Position numbers and translations under genes: made by a program. Below, one piece after another: positions 1 to 8,977 of a DNA stretch of 64,000 bases. The DNA comes from CBDATG01 sp965200145 (GTDB taxonomy: Bacteria > Chloroflexota > Dehalococcoidia > Lucifugimonadales > Lucifugimonadaceae). Where the stretch lies: NCBI GenBank assembly GCA_965200145.1, contig CBDATG010000003.1, positions 806,001 to 870,000 of the forward strand, read 5' to 3'. The notes below the pieces were generated by a model. It saw nothing but the letters and a program-made list of their open reading frames with translations, did not search any database and had not been told where the DNA came from. Numbering within the stretch: position 1 is the stretch's first letter; each line of letters starts with the position of its first letter.

Positions 1-775
1 TTGGCACTGCTGAGTACCAGGTAGCGTCATACTCGCGCTGTTGGTCCCAGAACGAGCTTGCCGAGAAACGCGATGGCATCACGACAGTGCCGCCGGTGTA
101 GAGCGTTGAGAAGACCGCGCCTATCAGGCCGTGCACGTGGAACATAGGCATCACGATGAGCGAAGTGTCGTCGGGTGAGAGCTCGTAGTGGCCTGCGATG
201 TTGGCAGTGGAGCGCATCAGGTTGACGTGGCGCAACGGCACACCCTTGGGCCGGCTCGTAGTGCCGGACGTATGCAGGAACAGCGCAACATCGCCCTCCG
301 CCGCTGTGGCAGGGTCAGCGATGGTAATCAACTGCACACCTCGCTCTGATAGCACGACGGTGGGAACACCGTCGCTGCCGGCCTCCAGCCGAGCATCGAT
401 CACCCTCGCGCCTACGGTTTCAGCCGCTTCACGACTCGCGTGGTCACCCTCAGGCGCGATCACGAATCGGGCATCCGAGTCGCGCATGTAGAACTCGAAC
501 TCCTGCGCGGTGTATGCGGGATTGAGTGGTGCGGCTACGCCACCTGCTCGGGTTACCGCCATGAAACTTGCCAGGAACGCCAAACCGTTAGGCAGTACTA
601 CTGACCCGACATCTCCGGCGCGCAAACCCGCACCGGCGAGTAACCCTGCGAGGCGGTTAACCTCCGTGTCCAGCTCACCGTAGCTCCACGCTCCGACTCC
701 CGGCTCAGCCGCCGCGGTGTCGCTTGGGGACGCAGGTTGCATCAGATGGTTCAAAGTGTCAGATGTCTTTGTCAT
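1..775 (-). CDS. Acyl-CoA synthetase (AMP-binding, Pcs60/AAE3-like), N-terminal part
   Basis: This is the first 258 codons of an adenylate-forming enzyme; the rest lies beyond the left edge. Such enzymes activate a carboxylate as acyl-AMP and transfer it to CoA. The ATP-binding signature TSGTTSRPKG is at residues 169-178, followed by the A4-type segment MPMFHVHG. The wording around these motifs resembles the Pcs60/AAE3 branch (oxalate-CoA ligases), which is a family-level inference; the real substrate cannot be read. The start is the ATG at 775, just downstream of a dispersed repeat. The downstream acetyl/acyl lid domain is not visible in this window. Confidence 0.85.
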   Translation of the reverse strand, partial: MTKTSDTLNHLMQPASPSDTAAAEPGVGAWSYGELDTEVNRLAGLLAGAGLRAGDVGSVVLPNGLAFLASFMAVTRAGGVAAPLNPAYTAQEFEFYMRDSDARFVIAPEGDHASREAAETVGARVIDARLEAGSDGVPTVVLSERGVQLITIADPATAAEGDVALFLHTSGTTSRPKGVPLRHVNLMRSTANIAGHYELSPDDTSLIVMPMFHVHGLIGAVFSTLYTGGTVVMPSRFSASSFWDQQREYDATWYSAVP

Positions 776-778
776 TGG

Positions 779-812
779 TATTAACAGGGATTTACAGGAT
801 TGGTCAGGATAG
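779..812. repeat. Dispersed CAGGAT-type repeat, single arm
   Basis: A copy of the interspersed element, here in the form TTAACAGGGATTTACAGGAT followed by TGGTCAGGATAG. It lies between the acyl-CoA synthetase start and the end of prmC. Only one arm is present, so it cannot form the long hairpin seen for the two-armed copies in the 20.8-23 kb region. Confidence 0.7.
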
Positions 813-833
813 ATGTTGCAGAGGCGCCGCGCT

Positions 834-1733
834 CTATGCGGGGTGCTCTATCGCTAGGATTCTATGTAGGCCTGCGTAATCGCGGACGATTTCAATCTCA
901 GCGTTTGGCAGCGCGCGCGTCGCGCGATCTCGGCATTCGTCCGCGGACTCGCTATCAATCTCTATCAGTGCCAGGGACTTGCCAGTTTCGCGTATCAGCC
1001 GTGGAAGCCTTTCGATCAGCGGACCGAGCACTCCCATACCGTCCGGTCCGCCGTCCAGAGCCAGGCGCGGCTCCCACTGACTCACCTCCGGCTCTAGGTC
1101 GTTGTCAAGCCGACTCGTCGGAATGTAAGGCGGATTGGCAACGACTATGTCAAACCTGCCTAGCGCATGACCAACGCTCTCGCTGGTCATGTCGGCGTTG
1201 CGAAAGTCGATGCGGCAAGCAACATCATACCGTTCAGCATTGGACTGTGCCACCGTCAGCGCATTATCAGAGATGTCGCACGCTATCACCTCGCATCGGT
1301 CTAGCTCCTGCGCGAGCGTGACCGCCAACGCGCCGCTTCCGGTGCCTAAGTCGCAGATGCGAGGGTTCACCAATCCGTTGTCGGAAGCGAACTCTAATGC
1401 CAATCCCACGAGCATCTCCGTCTCAGGTCTCGGAGACATCACGCAGGTGTTCACCCGAAATGAACGACCATAAAACTCCGTTTCACCGAAGATGTAGTCT
1501 ATCGGTTCGCGTTCAATGCGGCGGGACACGAGCTGGAAGTAATCCCGGATGTCAACATCATCAACTAAACGGTCAGGGTTGCCGATCACTTGCTCCGCTG
1601 TCAAACCGGTCGCATACTCAAGCAACATCCGAGATTCGATCACCGCATCCTGATACGGGATTTCAGCATCTAGCAGGAGCCCGCGGCACTTCAACAGCGC
1701 ACTCGATATTGCCATACCGCCGCCCGCGGACAT
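834..1733 (-). CDS. prmC: Release factor glutamine N5-methyltransferase PrmC
   Basis: PrmC (HemK) methylates the glutamine of the GGQ motif of peptide-chain release factors, using SAM, in the cytoplasm. The 299-residue length is normal for the family. The N-terminal helical domain is followed by a Rossmann-type methyltransferase with motif I DLGTGSGAL and the diagnostic catalytic NPPYIP motif. It follows prfA, its substrate, by 14 bases on the same strand, the usual pairing. The start is the ATG at 1733; a second ATG six codons in is also possible. Confidence 0.95.
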   Translation of the reverse strand: MSAGGGMAISSALLKCRGLLLDAEIPYQDAVIESRMLLEYATGLTAEQVIGNPDRLVDDVDIRDYFQLVSRRIEREPIDYIFGETEFYGRSFRVNTCVMSPRPETEMLVGLALEFASDNGLVNPRICDLGTGSGALAVTLAQELDRCEVIACDISDNALTVAQSNAERYDVACRIDFRNADMTSESVGHALGRFDIVVANPPYIPTSRLDNDLEPEVSQWEPRLALDGGPDGMGVLGPLIERLPRLIRETGKSLALIEIDSESADECRDRATRALPNAEIEIVRDYAGLHRILAIEHPA

Positions 1734-1747
1734 GCCGCACCCGCTCG

Positions 1748-2854
1748 CTAAGCCGCCAACGCGGCCAGCTTAGACGCAGCTTCCGCCTGCATCAGCGAAT
1801 TAACCAACTCGTCTATCTCGCCGTCTAGGACGCGCGACAGGTTATGGCTCGTGTAGTTGATGCGATGGTCTGTCACGCGGGACTGCGGGAAGTTGTAGGT
1901 GCGGATCTTCTCAGACCTGTCGCCCGAACCTACCTGCGCTTTACGATTCGCCGCTTGCGCCTCCCGCTGCTTCCGCAGCTCCATGTCCCACAGCCTGGCA
2001 CGCAGGATGCCCATCGCCTGGATCTTGTTCTGCAGCTGCGACCGCTCATTCTGACACTGCACCACTATACCCGAAGGCTCATGGGTGATGCGTACCGCTG
2101 TCGCGACCTTGTTCACGTTCTGGCCGCCGTGACCTCCAGCATGGAATATGTCGACCTTCAGGTCGTTGTCGTTGATCTCGACATCTATGTCCTCAGCCTT
2201 TGGCAGCACAGCTACAGTCGCCGCGGAAGTGTGTATTCTCCCCTGCGACTCTGTTGTTGGCACCCGTTGCACCCGATGCACACCGCTCTCATGCTTCAGC
2301 TTCGAGTATGCAGACTCGCCCGCGACCTCAAACACGACCTCCTTGATGCCGCCGATTCCAGTCTCGTTGACATTCACGATCGTAGTATTCCAACCGTTTC
2401 GCTCTGCGTACCGCAGGAACATGCGATACAGCTCCGCCGCGAACAGTGCCGCCTCCTCACCGCCTGTGCCAGCGCGCACCTCTAGGACCGCATCAGCATC
2501 CGCTGTTTCGTCCGGCGGCATCAGTGCCAGGTTAACCTGGGATTCAAGGTCGGGTAAGGCGTTTAGCTGCTCCTCCAACACCGAGTTCGCCCACTCCAAC
2601 GTCTCGGGATCCGACTCCTCGGCGATTATCTGCCGCGCGTCTTCAATCTCCGAGTGGACGGTGCTCCACTGCTCACCGAGCTTGACCAGACTGGTCAACC
2701 GAGCGTACTCACGCCCAAGCTTCCGCATCTGCACATGATCAGACACCACCTCTGGCTTCGACAGCTCCAGCTCCAGCTCCGCATGACGCTTCGATGCCTC
2801 TGACAGTCCAGCAGCGATACGCGCACGCATCCCTTTAGCATCCATAGCGCTCAA
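1748..2854 (-). CDS. prfA: Peptide chain release factor 1
   Basis: RF1 recognises UAA and UAG stop codons in the ribosomal A site and triggers hydrolysis of peptidyl-tRNA. The 368-residue product has the peptide-hydrolysis motif GHGGQNVN and, in the decoding loop, P-T-T within RVPTTESQGR. That is the RF1-type P-x-T tripeptide, as opposed to the RF2 SPF. The start is TTG at 2854 and shares TTGA with the stop of hisS upstream, implying translational coupling. An internal ATG three codons in could also serve. The gene sits between hisS and prmC, which modifies its product. Confidence 0.95.
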   Translation of the reverse strand: MSAMDAKGMRARIAAGLSEASKRHAELELELSKPEVVSDHVQMRKLGREYARLTSLVKLGEQWSTVHSEIEDARQIIAEESDPETLEWANSVLEEQLNALPDLESQVNLALMPPDETADADAVLEVRAGTGGEEAALFAAELYRMFLRYAERNGWNTTIVNVNETGIGGIKEVVFEVAGESAYSKLKHESGVHRVQRVPTTESQGRIHTSAATVAVLPKAEDIDVEINDNDLKVDIFHAGGHGGQNVNKVATAVRITHEPSGIVVQCQNERSQLQNKIQAMGILRARLWDMELRKQREAQAANRKAQVGSGDRSEKIRTYNFPQSRVTDHRINYTSHNLSRVLDGEIDELVNSLMQAEAASKLAALAA

Positions 2855-4146
2855 CTGGATGCCCTGACCGCAACCGCTATCGCCGCTGCATCCAGCGACA
2901 CATCGAACTGGTCTACGTCACTCAGCAACGGTTTCAGCTGCGCGATGCCACGCTCCAACTCGCGATCGCCGATGATGAGCGCGTGCTTGGCACCGGTCTG
3001 ATTCGCATACCGCATCTTCGCACGCATTGACCTGTCCGCTGGTGCAGCCGACACTGACAGACCTGCCAGACGCAACTCTGCCGCCAGACCATGCGCCCGC
3101 TTAGCACTTGCATCGCCGAGCGCAACCGTCACGACGTCCACTCCTGCCGCTTCGTCAGGTTGCAACCGCTGACTGTCTATCTCTCGGATGATGCGTTCGA
3201 AACCGGACCCGAAGCCTACGCCAGGTGTCGGGTCGCCGCCGATCGTCTCAATCAACGGGTCGTACCTGCCGCCGCCGAACAGCGACGATTGACTGCTAAC
3301 ATCCTGTGGCTGAAACTCGAACACTGTGCGGTTGTAGTAGTCAAGCCCGCGCACCAGCGCATGGTCCAATGCGTATCGAAAGTCTGGATACGCGGCGCGC
3401 AAGCCGTCTAGCAGCTCCAGCAGCAACTCCCAGTGCTCCTGCGCGTCGCGCGACAGGTAATCCAAGCTCTTGGGCGCATCCACACCGAGTTCCCGCGTTG
3501 CTGGTTCCTTGGAATCCAGCAGGCGCAACGGATTACGGCCTAGTCGTTCACGGTCCACTTGCGGCAAGTCAGACTCGTAGCGCGAGAAGTAATCCCGAAG
3601 TGCAACGCCGTAATTCGCACGACCAGGGCCGTCCCCGAGCGAGTTGAGCCGCACGGTGACATCCTTGATCCCCAAGCGCGTTATATAACTCCAGCCGAGC
3701 TCTATGACCTCAGCGTCTATGTACGGCGACGCATCGCCAATCGCCTCGCATCCGAACTGGTGATGCTGACGGTACCTGCCAGACTGCGGCCGCTCGTAGC
3801 GAAACATCGGCGCAATGTAGTACAAGCGCACCGGTTGCGGCCCGTTGTGCATCCCATGCTCAATGTAGGCACGACACACCGGCGCAGTACCCTCAGGGCG
3901 CAACGTTAAATCATTGCCGCCAAGGTCCTGAAAGCTGTACATCTCCTTGAGGACGATGTCAGTATCGTTGCCAACGCCACGGCGGAAAAGATTCGTCGCC
4001 TCAAACATGGGCGTATCGATGCGCTGATACCCGAACTGCACCGCCGTCTCTTCCGCAACCCGGCGGACATGGTCCCACGCCGCCTGTTGATCTGGAAGGA
4101 TATCGGTAACGCCGCTAATGGCCTGTATCTCTACTTTTTCGGACAT
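2851..4146 (-). CDS. hisS: Histidyl-tRNA synthetase
   Basis: This class II aminoacyl-tRNA synthetase charges tRNA-His. The 431 residues match the bacterial norm. Class II motif 2 is seen as FRYERPQSGRYRQHHQ, the histidine-specific segment as RGLDYYNRTVFEF, and motif 3 as GVGFGSGFERI. A C-terminal HGTP anticodon-binding domain follows. The ATG at 4146 opens the hisS-prfA-prmC operon, whose genes overlap or lie within 14 bases of each other. A tRNA-Pro gene lies 53 bases upstream on the opposite strand. Confidence 0.96.
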   Translation of the reverse strand: MSEKVEIQAISGVTDILPDQQAAWDHVRRVAEETAVQFGYQRIDTPMFEATNLFRRGVGNDTDIVLKEMYSFQDLGGNDLTLRPEGTAPVCRAYIEHGMHNGPQPVRLYYIAPMFRYERPQSGRYRQHHQFGCEAIGDASPYIDAEVIELGWSYITRLGIKDVTVRLNSLGDGPGRANYGVALRDYFSRYESDLPQVDRERLGRNPLRLLDSKEPATRELGVDAPKSLDYLSRDAQEHWELLLELLDGLRAAYPDFRYALDHALVRGLDYYNRTVFEFQPQDVSSQSSLFGGGRYDPLIETIGGDPTPGVGFGSGFERIIREIDSQRLQPDEAAGVDVVTVALGDASAKRAHGLAAELRLAGLSVSAAPADRSMRAKMRYANQTGAKHALIIGDRELERGIAQLKPLLSDVDQFDVSLDAAAIAVAVRASS

Positions 4147-4199
4147 GCCCTAGATTCTATCCTGCGTGCCCTGCTTATCGCTGTTAAACTAGCGAGTAT

Positions 4200-4276
4200 C
4201 GGGGCATGGCGCAGTCTGGTAGCGCACTTGACTGGGGGTCAAGAGGTCACAGGTTCAAATCCTGTTGCCCCGACCA
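4200..4276 (+). tRNA. tRNA-Pro (anticodon GGG)
   Basis: A 77-base cloverleaf. Acceptor arm CGGGGCA pairs with TGCCCCG. The anticodon stem CTTGA/TCAAG encloses loop CTGGGGG, giving anticodon GGG. The T arm is ACAGG-TTCAAAT-CCTGT, and the CCA tail is encoded. It reads CCC and CCU proline codons. Confidence 0.96.
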
Positions 4277-4311
4277 CAACAGACAGCAGGTTGCGTGCCG
4301 ATGTCGCACTA

Positions 4312-5349
4312 TCATCCGCCGTAGTGGTGCTGTCCTCCCAACACATACTCGTACGCAGACAGCGCAGCCACCGCGCCTTGGGATGCGGCAGTAACCGTCT
4401 GCTTAAGCGAAGTCCCGTCTGTAAGGTCGCCAGCAGCGTAGACTCCCGCAACGTTAGTGCGTTGCCCGCGATCCACATGCACTTCGTTCGTATCCGAGTT
4501 CAGTTCCAACCCTAGCTGCTCTGGTATCTCCAGGCGTGGATCCGCACCGGCTTCCACAAACAGGCCGTCCAGCGCAATCTCATCCTTGCCGTCATCGTCG
4601 TCGCGCGACCTGTTCAGCGGCTGGTTCTGGTCCGGATGTACGTACACCTCTTCCGAGTCATCCATCGGCCGCGATAAACGCACGCCGCGCAGGCCTGCTA
4701 GGTTGTCGCCCTGCAACTCCGCAACCTCGGTGTTCAGCAACACCCTCACATTCGCCAGCTGCGACAACACCCGCAGCTGTATCGGCTCCGGCCGCCAGAG
4801 ACGATCGCCGCGATACAGCAGGTACACATACTCGGCATACCGCGCCAGCAGTATCGCACCTTCCACGGCCGCATTACCGCCGCCTACGACTGCAACAGCC
4901 TCCCGGTCGCGATAGAGCGGCGCGTCGCAAGTTGAGCAGTATGAGATACCCTTGCCGACCCAATCCGACTCGTGTTCCAACCCTAGAGTCCGCCGCTCGC
5001 GCCCGACGCATAGTATCACCGCGCCAGCATTGACTGTTTGCTCGTGGCCGTCTGACCCTACTGTGCAGGTAAACCGACCGTTGTCCCGTGCCACCGACTC
5101 CAGGTTCTGCGTGATTATCGGCACTTCTAGCGTGTCGACCTGCTCCTTGAACTTGAGCATCAGGTCGAATCCGTCAATCTCCGGTGCGCCCGGATAGTTC
5201 TCGATCAGCCCGCCGATAGCAGTCTCGCCTCCGAACGACTCCGCCGCGACCACAGTATCCAGCTGATACCGCGCCGCATACAGAGCCGCCGAGAACGCCG
5301 CCGCGCCCTGGCCTGCTATTAATACATCTGCCTGAGTGTGTTCTGCCAT
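4312..5349 (-). CDS. Thioredoxin reductase-like FAD/NAD(P) disulfide oxidoreductase
   Basis: A two-dinucleotide-binding-domain flavoprotein of the low-molecular-weight TrxB type, expected to move electrons from NADPH through FAD to a disulfide. An FAD-binding segment lies at the N-terminus (GQGAAAFSAALYAA). The redox-active C-x-x-C is seen as CSTCD, the NADPH segment as VVGGGNAAVEGA, and the C-terminal FAD motif as GVYAAGDLTD. The length of 345 residues suits the family. The ATG at 5349 was chosen because longer in-frame starts would run into the divergent argJ gene. No thioredoxin gene is adjacent, so the physiological partner is unknown. Confidence 0.88.
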   Translation of the reverse strand: MAEHTQADVLIAGQGAAAFSAALYAARYQLDTVVAAESFGGETAIGGLIENYPGAPEIDGFDLMLKFKEQVDTLEVPIITQNLESVARDNGRFTCTVGSDGHEQTVNAGAVILCVGRERRTLGLEHESDWVGKGISYCSTCDAPLYRDREAVAVVGGGNAAVEGAILLARYAEYVYLLYRGDRLWRPEPIQLRVLSQLANVRVLLNTEVAELQGDNLAGLRGVRLSRPMDDSEEVYVHPDQNQPLNRSRDDDDGKDEIALDGLFVEAGADPRLEIPEQLGLELNSDTNEVHVDRGQRTNVAGVYAAGDLTDGTSLKQTVTAASQGAVAALSAYEYVLGGQHHYGG

Positions 5350-5399
5350 GTTGGTTAAAGCCCCTGTTAGTTGGTTGCCTTTCATATAGAGTCTAAACA

Positions 5400-5422
5400 G
5401 GACCGCACCGCATTGGCGGTCC
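5400..5422. promoter_or_regulatory. Inverted repeat between divergent TrxB-like gene and argJ
   Basis: A perfect 7-base inverted repeat, GGACCGC and GCGGTCC, with a 9-base spacer lies in the 119-base divergent intergenic region. It could be an operator or an mRNA hairpin in the argJ leader. No known repressor site (for example ArgR) is recognised, and the assignment rests only on symmetry and position. Confidence 0.3.
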
Positions 5423-5468
5423 CGCTTAACGATTAACGGCGAGTCACAACGCGGAACGGTAGAAGTCC

Positions 5469-6707
5469 ATGTCCATGTCAAGCGAATTCAGAGAGGTCCC
5501 AGGCGGAGTCACTGCCGCGAAGGGTTTCAAGGCAGGCGGAGTCTTCGCGGGAATCAAGACACCTGGCGAGGACAAGTATGACCTAGGCATCCTGGCATCC
5601 GATACACGATGCACAGTTGCCGGCACCTTCACCCGCAATAGCGTCGTCTCACCGTCGGTTACGCTCTGCAAGGAAGTCGTGGCATCTGGCTCCGCGCGCG
5701 CCGTTGTCGCCAACAGCGGTTGCGCCAACACCTCCGTCGGCGCGCAGGGGTTGATTGACGCGCGCGAAACCGCATCGCTTGCCGCGAGCCATCTAGACAT
5801 TGACTCCGAGGACGTGCTTGTAGCATCCACCGGCGTCATCGGCGAGGAACTGCCGATGGGACTGATACGCCGTCACATCCCGACTATAGAGCTGAGCGGC
5901 GATGGCGGAACCGAGTTCGCAAAGTCGATCATGACGACCGACACGCATCATAAAGAGTACGCGGTGCAGTTCGATGTGGGCGGCCGGACGGTAACCGTAG
6001 GAGGTTGCGCCAAGGGAGCAGGAATGATACACCCGGACATGGCAACTATGCTGGCGTTCATAACCACCGATGCCGATGTGCACCAGGCGGTACTGCAATC
6101 ATCTATCTCCAACGCTGTCAAACGCACATTCAACCAAATCGATGTGGACGGCGACCAAAGCACCAACGACACCGTCGCACTCTTGGCAAACGGCGCATCA
6201 GGTGCACGAACATTGACGACCGACGACCCTACGTACACCAAACGACTGGATGGCACACAATTTCAGACCGCCGTTGAGCAAGTATGCCGCAATCTTGCCA
6301 TGTCGCTAGCACGCGATGGCGAAGGCGCACAGCACTTAATCACCGCCGCGGTCAAGGGCGCACACTCCGACGAAGACGCGAGACAAGCAGCACGCTCCAT
6401 CGTCTCTTCCATGCTCGTCAAGACTGCTGTCTATGGTCGCGACCCGAACTGGGGCCGGATCATGATGGCAGTAGGCGCGACCGGCATCCGGCTAGACGAG
6501 TCGAAAATAGCGATCTATATCAACGACATACACATCGTAGACGAAGGCAAGGCGATCGCGTTCAACACGCAATCCGTCGTCTCCGCACTCGGTGACGCGG
6601 ATGTCAACATAACCGTAGACCTACAAGTAGGCGCAGGAAGTGGCACGGCGTGGGGAAGCGACCTGACCGAAGAGTACGTAGTCTTCAACTCGGCGTACAC
6701 CACTTAG
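5469..6707 (+). CDS. argJ: Bifunctional ornithine acetyltransferase / N-acetylglutamate synthase
   Basis: ArgJ transfers the acetyl group from N-acetylornithine to glutamate, and in bifunctional forms also uses acetyl-CoA, closing the cyclic arginine pathway. The 412-residue protein carries the autocleavage site in PDMATML; the Thr becomes the N-terminal nucleophile of the beta chain. It also has the N-terminal AAKGFKAGGVFAGIK and the SVYGRD-like segment VYGRDPNWGR. The start is ATG 5469, with a second ATG two codons in. argB follows on the same strand, so these are adjacent arginine genes. Confidence 0.95.
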   Translation: MSMSSEFREVPGGVTAAKGFKAGGVFAGIKTPGEDKYDLGILASDTRCTVAGTFTRNSVVSPSVTLCKEVVASGSARAVVANSGCANTSVGAQGLIDARETASLAASHLDIDSEDVLVASTGVIGEELPMGLIRRHIPTIELSGDGGTEFAKSIMTTDTHHKEYAVQFDVGGRTVTVGGCAKGAGMIHPDMATMLAFITTDADVHQAVLQSSISNAVKRTFNQIDVDGDQSTNDTVALLANGASGARTLTTDDPTYTKRLDGTQFQTAVEQVCRNLAMSLARDGEGAQHLITAAVKGAHSDEDARQAARSIVSSMLVKTAVYGRDPNWGRIMMAVGATGIRLDESKIAIYINDIHIVDEGKAIAFNTQSVVSALGDADVNITVDLQVGAGSGTAWGSDLTEEYVVFNSAYTT

Positions 6708-6821
6708 CAAGCACCCGCGCACCGGTCGCGATAGACCTGCCAATGTCAATACGACGCGCACCGCAACGGTAGCGTGTCCAACTACCGATTCCTAGCCCTC
6801 TGCCAACACAATGCTCCTGTT

Positions 6822-7601
6822 ATGAGCACCGACAATCCAATCGTCGTGAAGATCGGCGGCTCCACGCTAGGCGACCACGACTCAACAATCCCAGACCTGG
6901 TCCAGCTATGGCGCGACGGCGAACAACCCGTAGTAGTCCACGGCGGCGGTAAGTTCATAACCGAGTGGGCTGCCAAACAGGGCGTACCGCCGAAGTTCGT
7001 GCGCGGGCTGAGAGTAACAGACCGCGAGACGCTGGACATCGCCATAGCAGTCCTCTCTGGCCTAGTAAACGCCCGCCTAGTAGCAGAGCTAACAGCCGCC
7101 GGCGCACCTGCCACTGGTATATCCGGAGTCTCCGCCGGACTATTTTCGGCAACGATCGCCAACCCTGAGCTAGGTTACGTTGGCGATGTAATCGCAACCA
7201 ACCCCGAACCTGTGCGTGCCGCGCTAGCACACAACCTCCTGCCCGTAGTAGCACCGGCAGCCCTGAATGTTGATGCCCAAACAGTAGACGATCAGATACT
7301 GAACATAAACGCCGACACCGCCGCGGGGCACCTGGCAAAGGCACTTGCAGCCCGCTGCCTGATATTCCAAACCGACGTAGCAGGAGTCATGGACCACCGC
7401 GGTCGGGTGATAAGGCGCATGACGGCAAGGCAAGCAGCAGACCTGATAGAGAGCGGCGTAGCAGGCGGCGGAATGATACCAAAGCTAGAAGCATGTCTGA
7501 CCGCGCTAGAGTCAGTCCCGCACACAACAATCACAGATGCCAGAACCAAAGGCGCCCTATTGCACTGGCAGACGCAAACAACAGGCACAAGAATAGGCTA
7601 A
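6822..7601 (+). CDS. argB: Acetylglutamate kinase
   Basis: ArgB phosphorylates N-acetylglutamate with ATP, the second step of arginine synthesis. The amino acid kinase fold is shown by VVKIGGS at the N-terminus, the substrate loop VHGGGKFI, the segment NINADTAAGHLA, and the C-terminal GVAGGGMIPKLEA. The ATG at 6822 puts the K-x-GG motif near residue 10, as in the family. A GTG at 6774 would add 16 residues. With the 6822 start the product has 259 residues. It follows argJ by 114 bases and is probably co-transcribed. Confidence 0.93.
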   Translation: MSTDNPIVVKIGGSTLGDHDSTIPDLVQLWRDGEQPVVVHGGGKFITEWAAKQGVPPKFVRGLRVTDRETLDIAIAVLSGLVNARLVAELTAAGAPATGISGVSAGLFSATIANPELGYVGDVIATNPEPVRAALAHNLLPVVAPAALNVDAQTVDDQILNINADTAAGHLAKALAARCLIFQTDVAGVMDHRGRVIRRMTARQAADLIESGVAGGGMIPKLEACLTALESVPHTTITDARTKGALLHWQTQTTGTRIG

Positions 7602-7608
7602 ACAACCA

Positions 7609-7642
7609 TCCTGCGAAATCCTGCCGATCCCTGTTAATCCCT
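7609..7642. repeat. Dispersed repeat copy after argB
   Basis: ATCCTGCGAAATCCTGCC followed by GATCCCTGTTAATCCC is the reverse-oriented arm of the interspersed element. It separates the convergent argB and DUF1801 genes and overlaps the DUF1801 stop by two bases. Confidence 0.7.
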
Positions 7643-8066
7643 ACCGTAAATCCCACCCGGGCAATTCCGCCGCTTGACGAATCCAGACGTCGAGCTCGGC
7701 CTCGTCAAGCTTGCCCTCATAGATGTCAATCCACCGCGCCTCCGGATCCTTACCTGAGCCTGGCGGCAGCGGCGCCAGCGACGAACCCTTGAAGAACGTA
7801 ACCTTCACATAACGCGTGAAGACGTGATAGCTGAGGAACCATCCCTGCCCTGACACGCCATAGAAGGGCGAGTTCCAGCGCACACACCGCTGCACACCAG
7901 GCACAGTCCGCTCAATCAGCGCGTCCAGCCGCCGCCCAAGCTCAGACTTCCAGCCAGGCATAGCGGCGATGTATGCCTGCACAGGCGCATCCCCGTCAGC
8001 CTTAGGTATCTGCGGGTTCCCGCCGGAGAGGAGACGGGGCTTTGGAGGTGGGTTGGTGGGAGGCAT
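7641..8066 (-). CDS. DUF1801 domain protein
   Basis: A 141-residue protein with the DUF1801 (YdhG-like) pattern: an N-terminal helix, the segment WNSPFYGV after a Cys-Val-Arg, then Y-V-K-V-T-F-F-K-G and a C-terminal acidic helix ending in a Trp-containing motif. The family is small and soluble with no settled biochemical role. Some members belong to two-gene phosphate or iron uptake contexts, but nothing here supports that. It is divergent from the UDG-like gene to the right and convergent with argB. Confidence 0.8.
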   Translation of the reverse strand: MPPTNPPPKPRLLSGGNPQIPKADGDAPVQAYIAAMPGWKSELGRRLDALIERTVPGVQRCVRWNSPFYGVSGQGWFLSYHVFTRYVKVTFFKGSSLAPLPPGSGKDPEARWIDIYEGKLDEAELDVWIRQAAELPGWDLR

Positions 8067-8182
8067 GGGATGATTTCATGGAGTGATAGATTCGATCAAG
8101 GTTTGCAGTGTTTATCATACTCAAATCGGTACCGACCTCGCGGGCCGTCGACGATTTACTTGTCAAACGAATAAAGAGGGTA

Positions 8183-8929
8183 ATGATGATTTCGGAGGCT
8201 TTTGCGATAGAGATGGAGGGCGAGGCAAGAAGATTGGCACGGATGATGGAGTCTGCGAAGCGAGGAGCGTGGAATGCCGAAGGCAACGTCAAGCCGTGGT
8301 ACAACCCGCGCTGGATGTTTAATCGTGGTGCCGAACGAATCTTCTTGGGGATCAACCCGGGAGGCGACCCAGGAAATCCAGACGGCACCGCAGAAATCCA
8401 CATGTGCGCTGATCCTGATAGCCACTGCGAAGACGGGGCGTACAACAGTTGGTTGTGCGAGTACTGGGGAGCAGAAACCCGTTCAGGAGCGCGGAAACCA
8501 AACCCGCATCAAGCTGCCGTCTGGTTGGCGTTTAAGGCCTTGTTCGGTGCAACAGAATGGGAGGATGTGCTGAAGCGCACGCCGACATTCAATGTCTGCC
8601 CGTTAAGGACCCTCGGCATCCGGAACATTCCCCGGAACGTTTGGGAGTCCAGCAAAACGTGGTGCAAAAAGGTGATTCACGAACTTCAGCCAGAGATGAT
8701 CATATGCAACGGCAACGGTCGGAACTCGAAGTCGCCGTGGTCTGTCATAGAGGAATCTGGAATGCGCGTGTTGCAGGACATCCCGCTGACCGATGACGGG
8801 ATCAAGCTCAAACGCGGCGTCTATACCTACAATGGAGTCTGTTCAGATGTAATCGGAATGCCATCGCTCTCCAGGTTCGCTAGCACCAAGCTGTATGTGG
8901 AGCTCAGCAAGTTAAACTGGCCGACTTGA
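8183..8929 (+). CDS. Uracil-DNA glycosylase-like protein, copy A
   Basis: A 248-residue protein homologous along its whole length to the product of 11508-12272. Shared landmarks are NPRWMF near residue 41, a glycine-rich strand turn, a Cys-Pro-hydrophobic-Arg element (NVCPLR) and IICN-x-N. The segment FLGINPGGDP (Asn58) resembles the first catalytic motif G-I-N-P-G of Mug/TDG-type uracil-DNA glycosylases, and MPSLSRF near the C-terminus resembles their second motif, N-P-S-G-L-S-R. A base-excising or damaged-base-recognising role is therefore inferred, not shown. ATG 8183 matches the N-terminus of copy B; an upstream start at 8108 is possible. Its neighbours suggest a defence context. Confidence 0.62.
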   Translation: MMISEAFAIEMEGEARRLARMMESAKRGAWNAEGNVKPWYNPRWMFNRGAERIFLGINPGGDPGNPDGTAEIHMCADPDSHCEDGAYNSWLCEYWGAETRSGARKPNPHQAAVWLAFKALFGATEWEDVLKRTPTFNVCPLRTLGIRNIPRNVWESSKTWCKKVIHELQPEMIICNGNGRNSKSPWSVIEESGMRVLQDIPLTDDGIKLKRGVYTYNGVCSDVIGMPSLSRFASTKLYVELSKLNWPT

Positions 8930-8977
8930 GATTCAAATGGGATGTGCAACTCGCGAAAGTCCGCGAACGAAGGTTTC

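Noticed and set aside
4300..5481. Longer TrxB-like start at 5481
   Set aside because: It would overlap the start of argJ on the other strand, and the FAD motif places the start at 5349.
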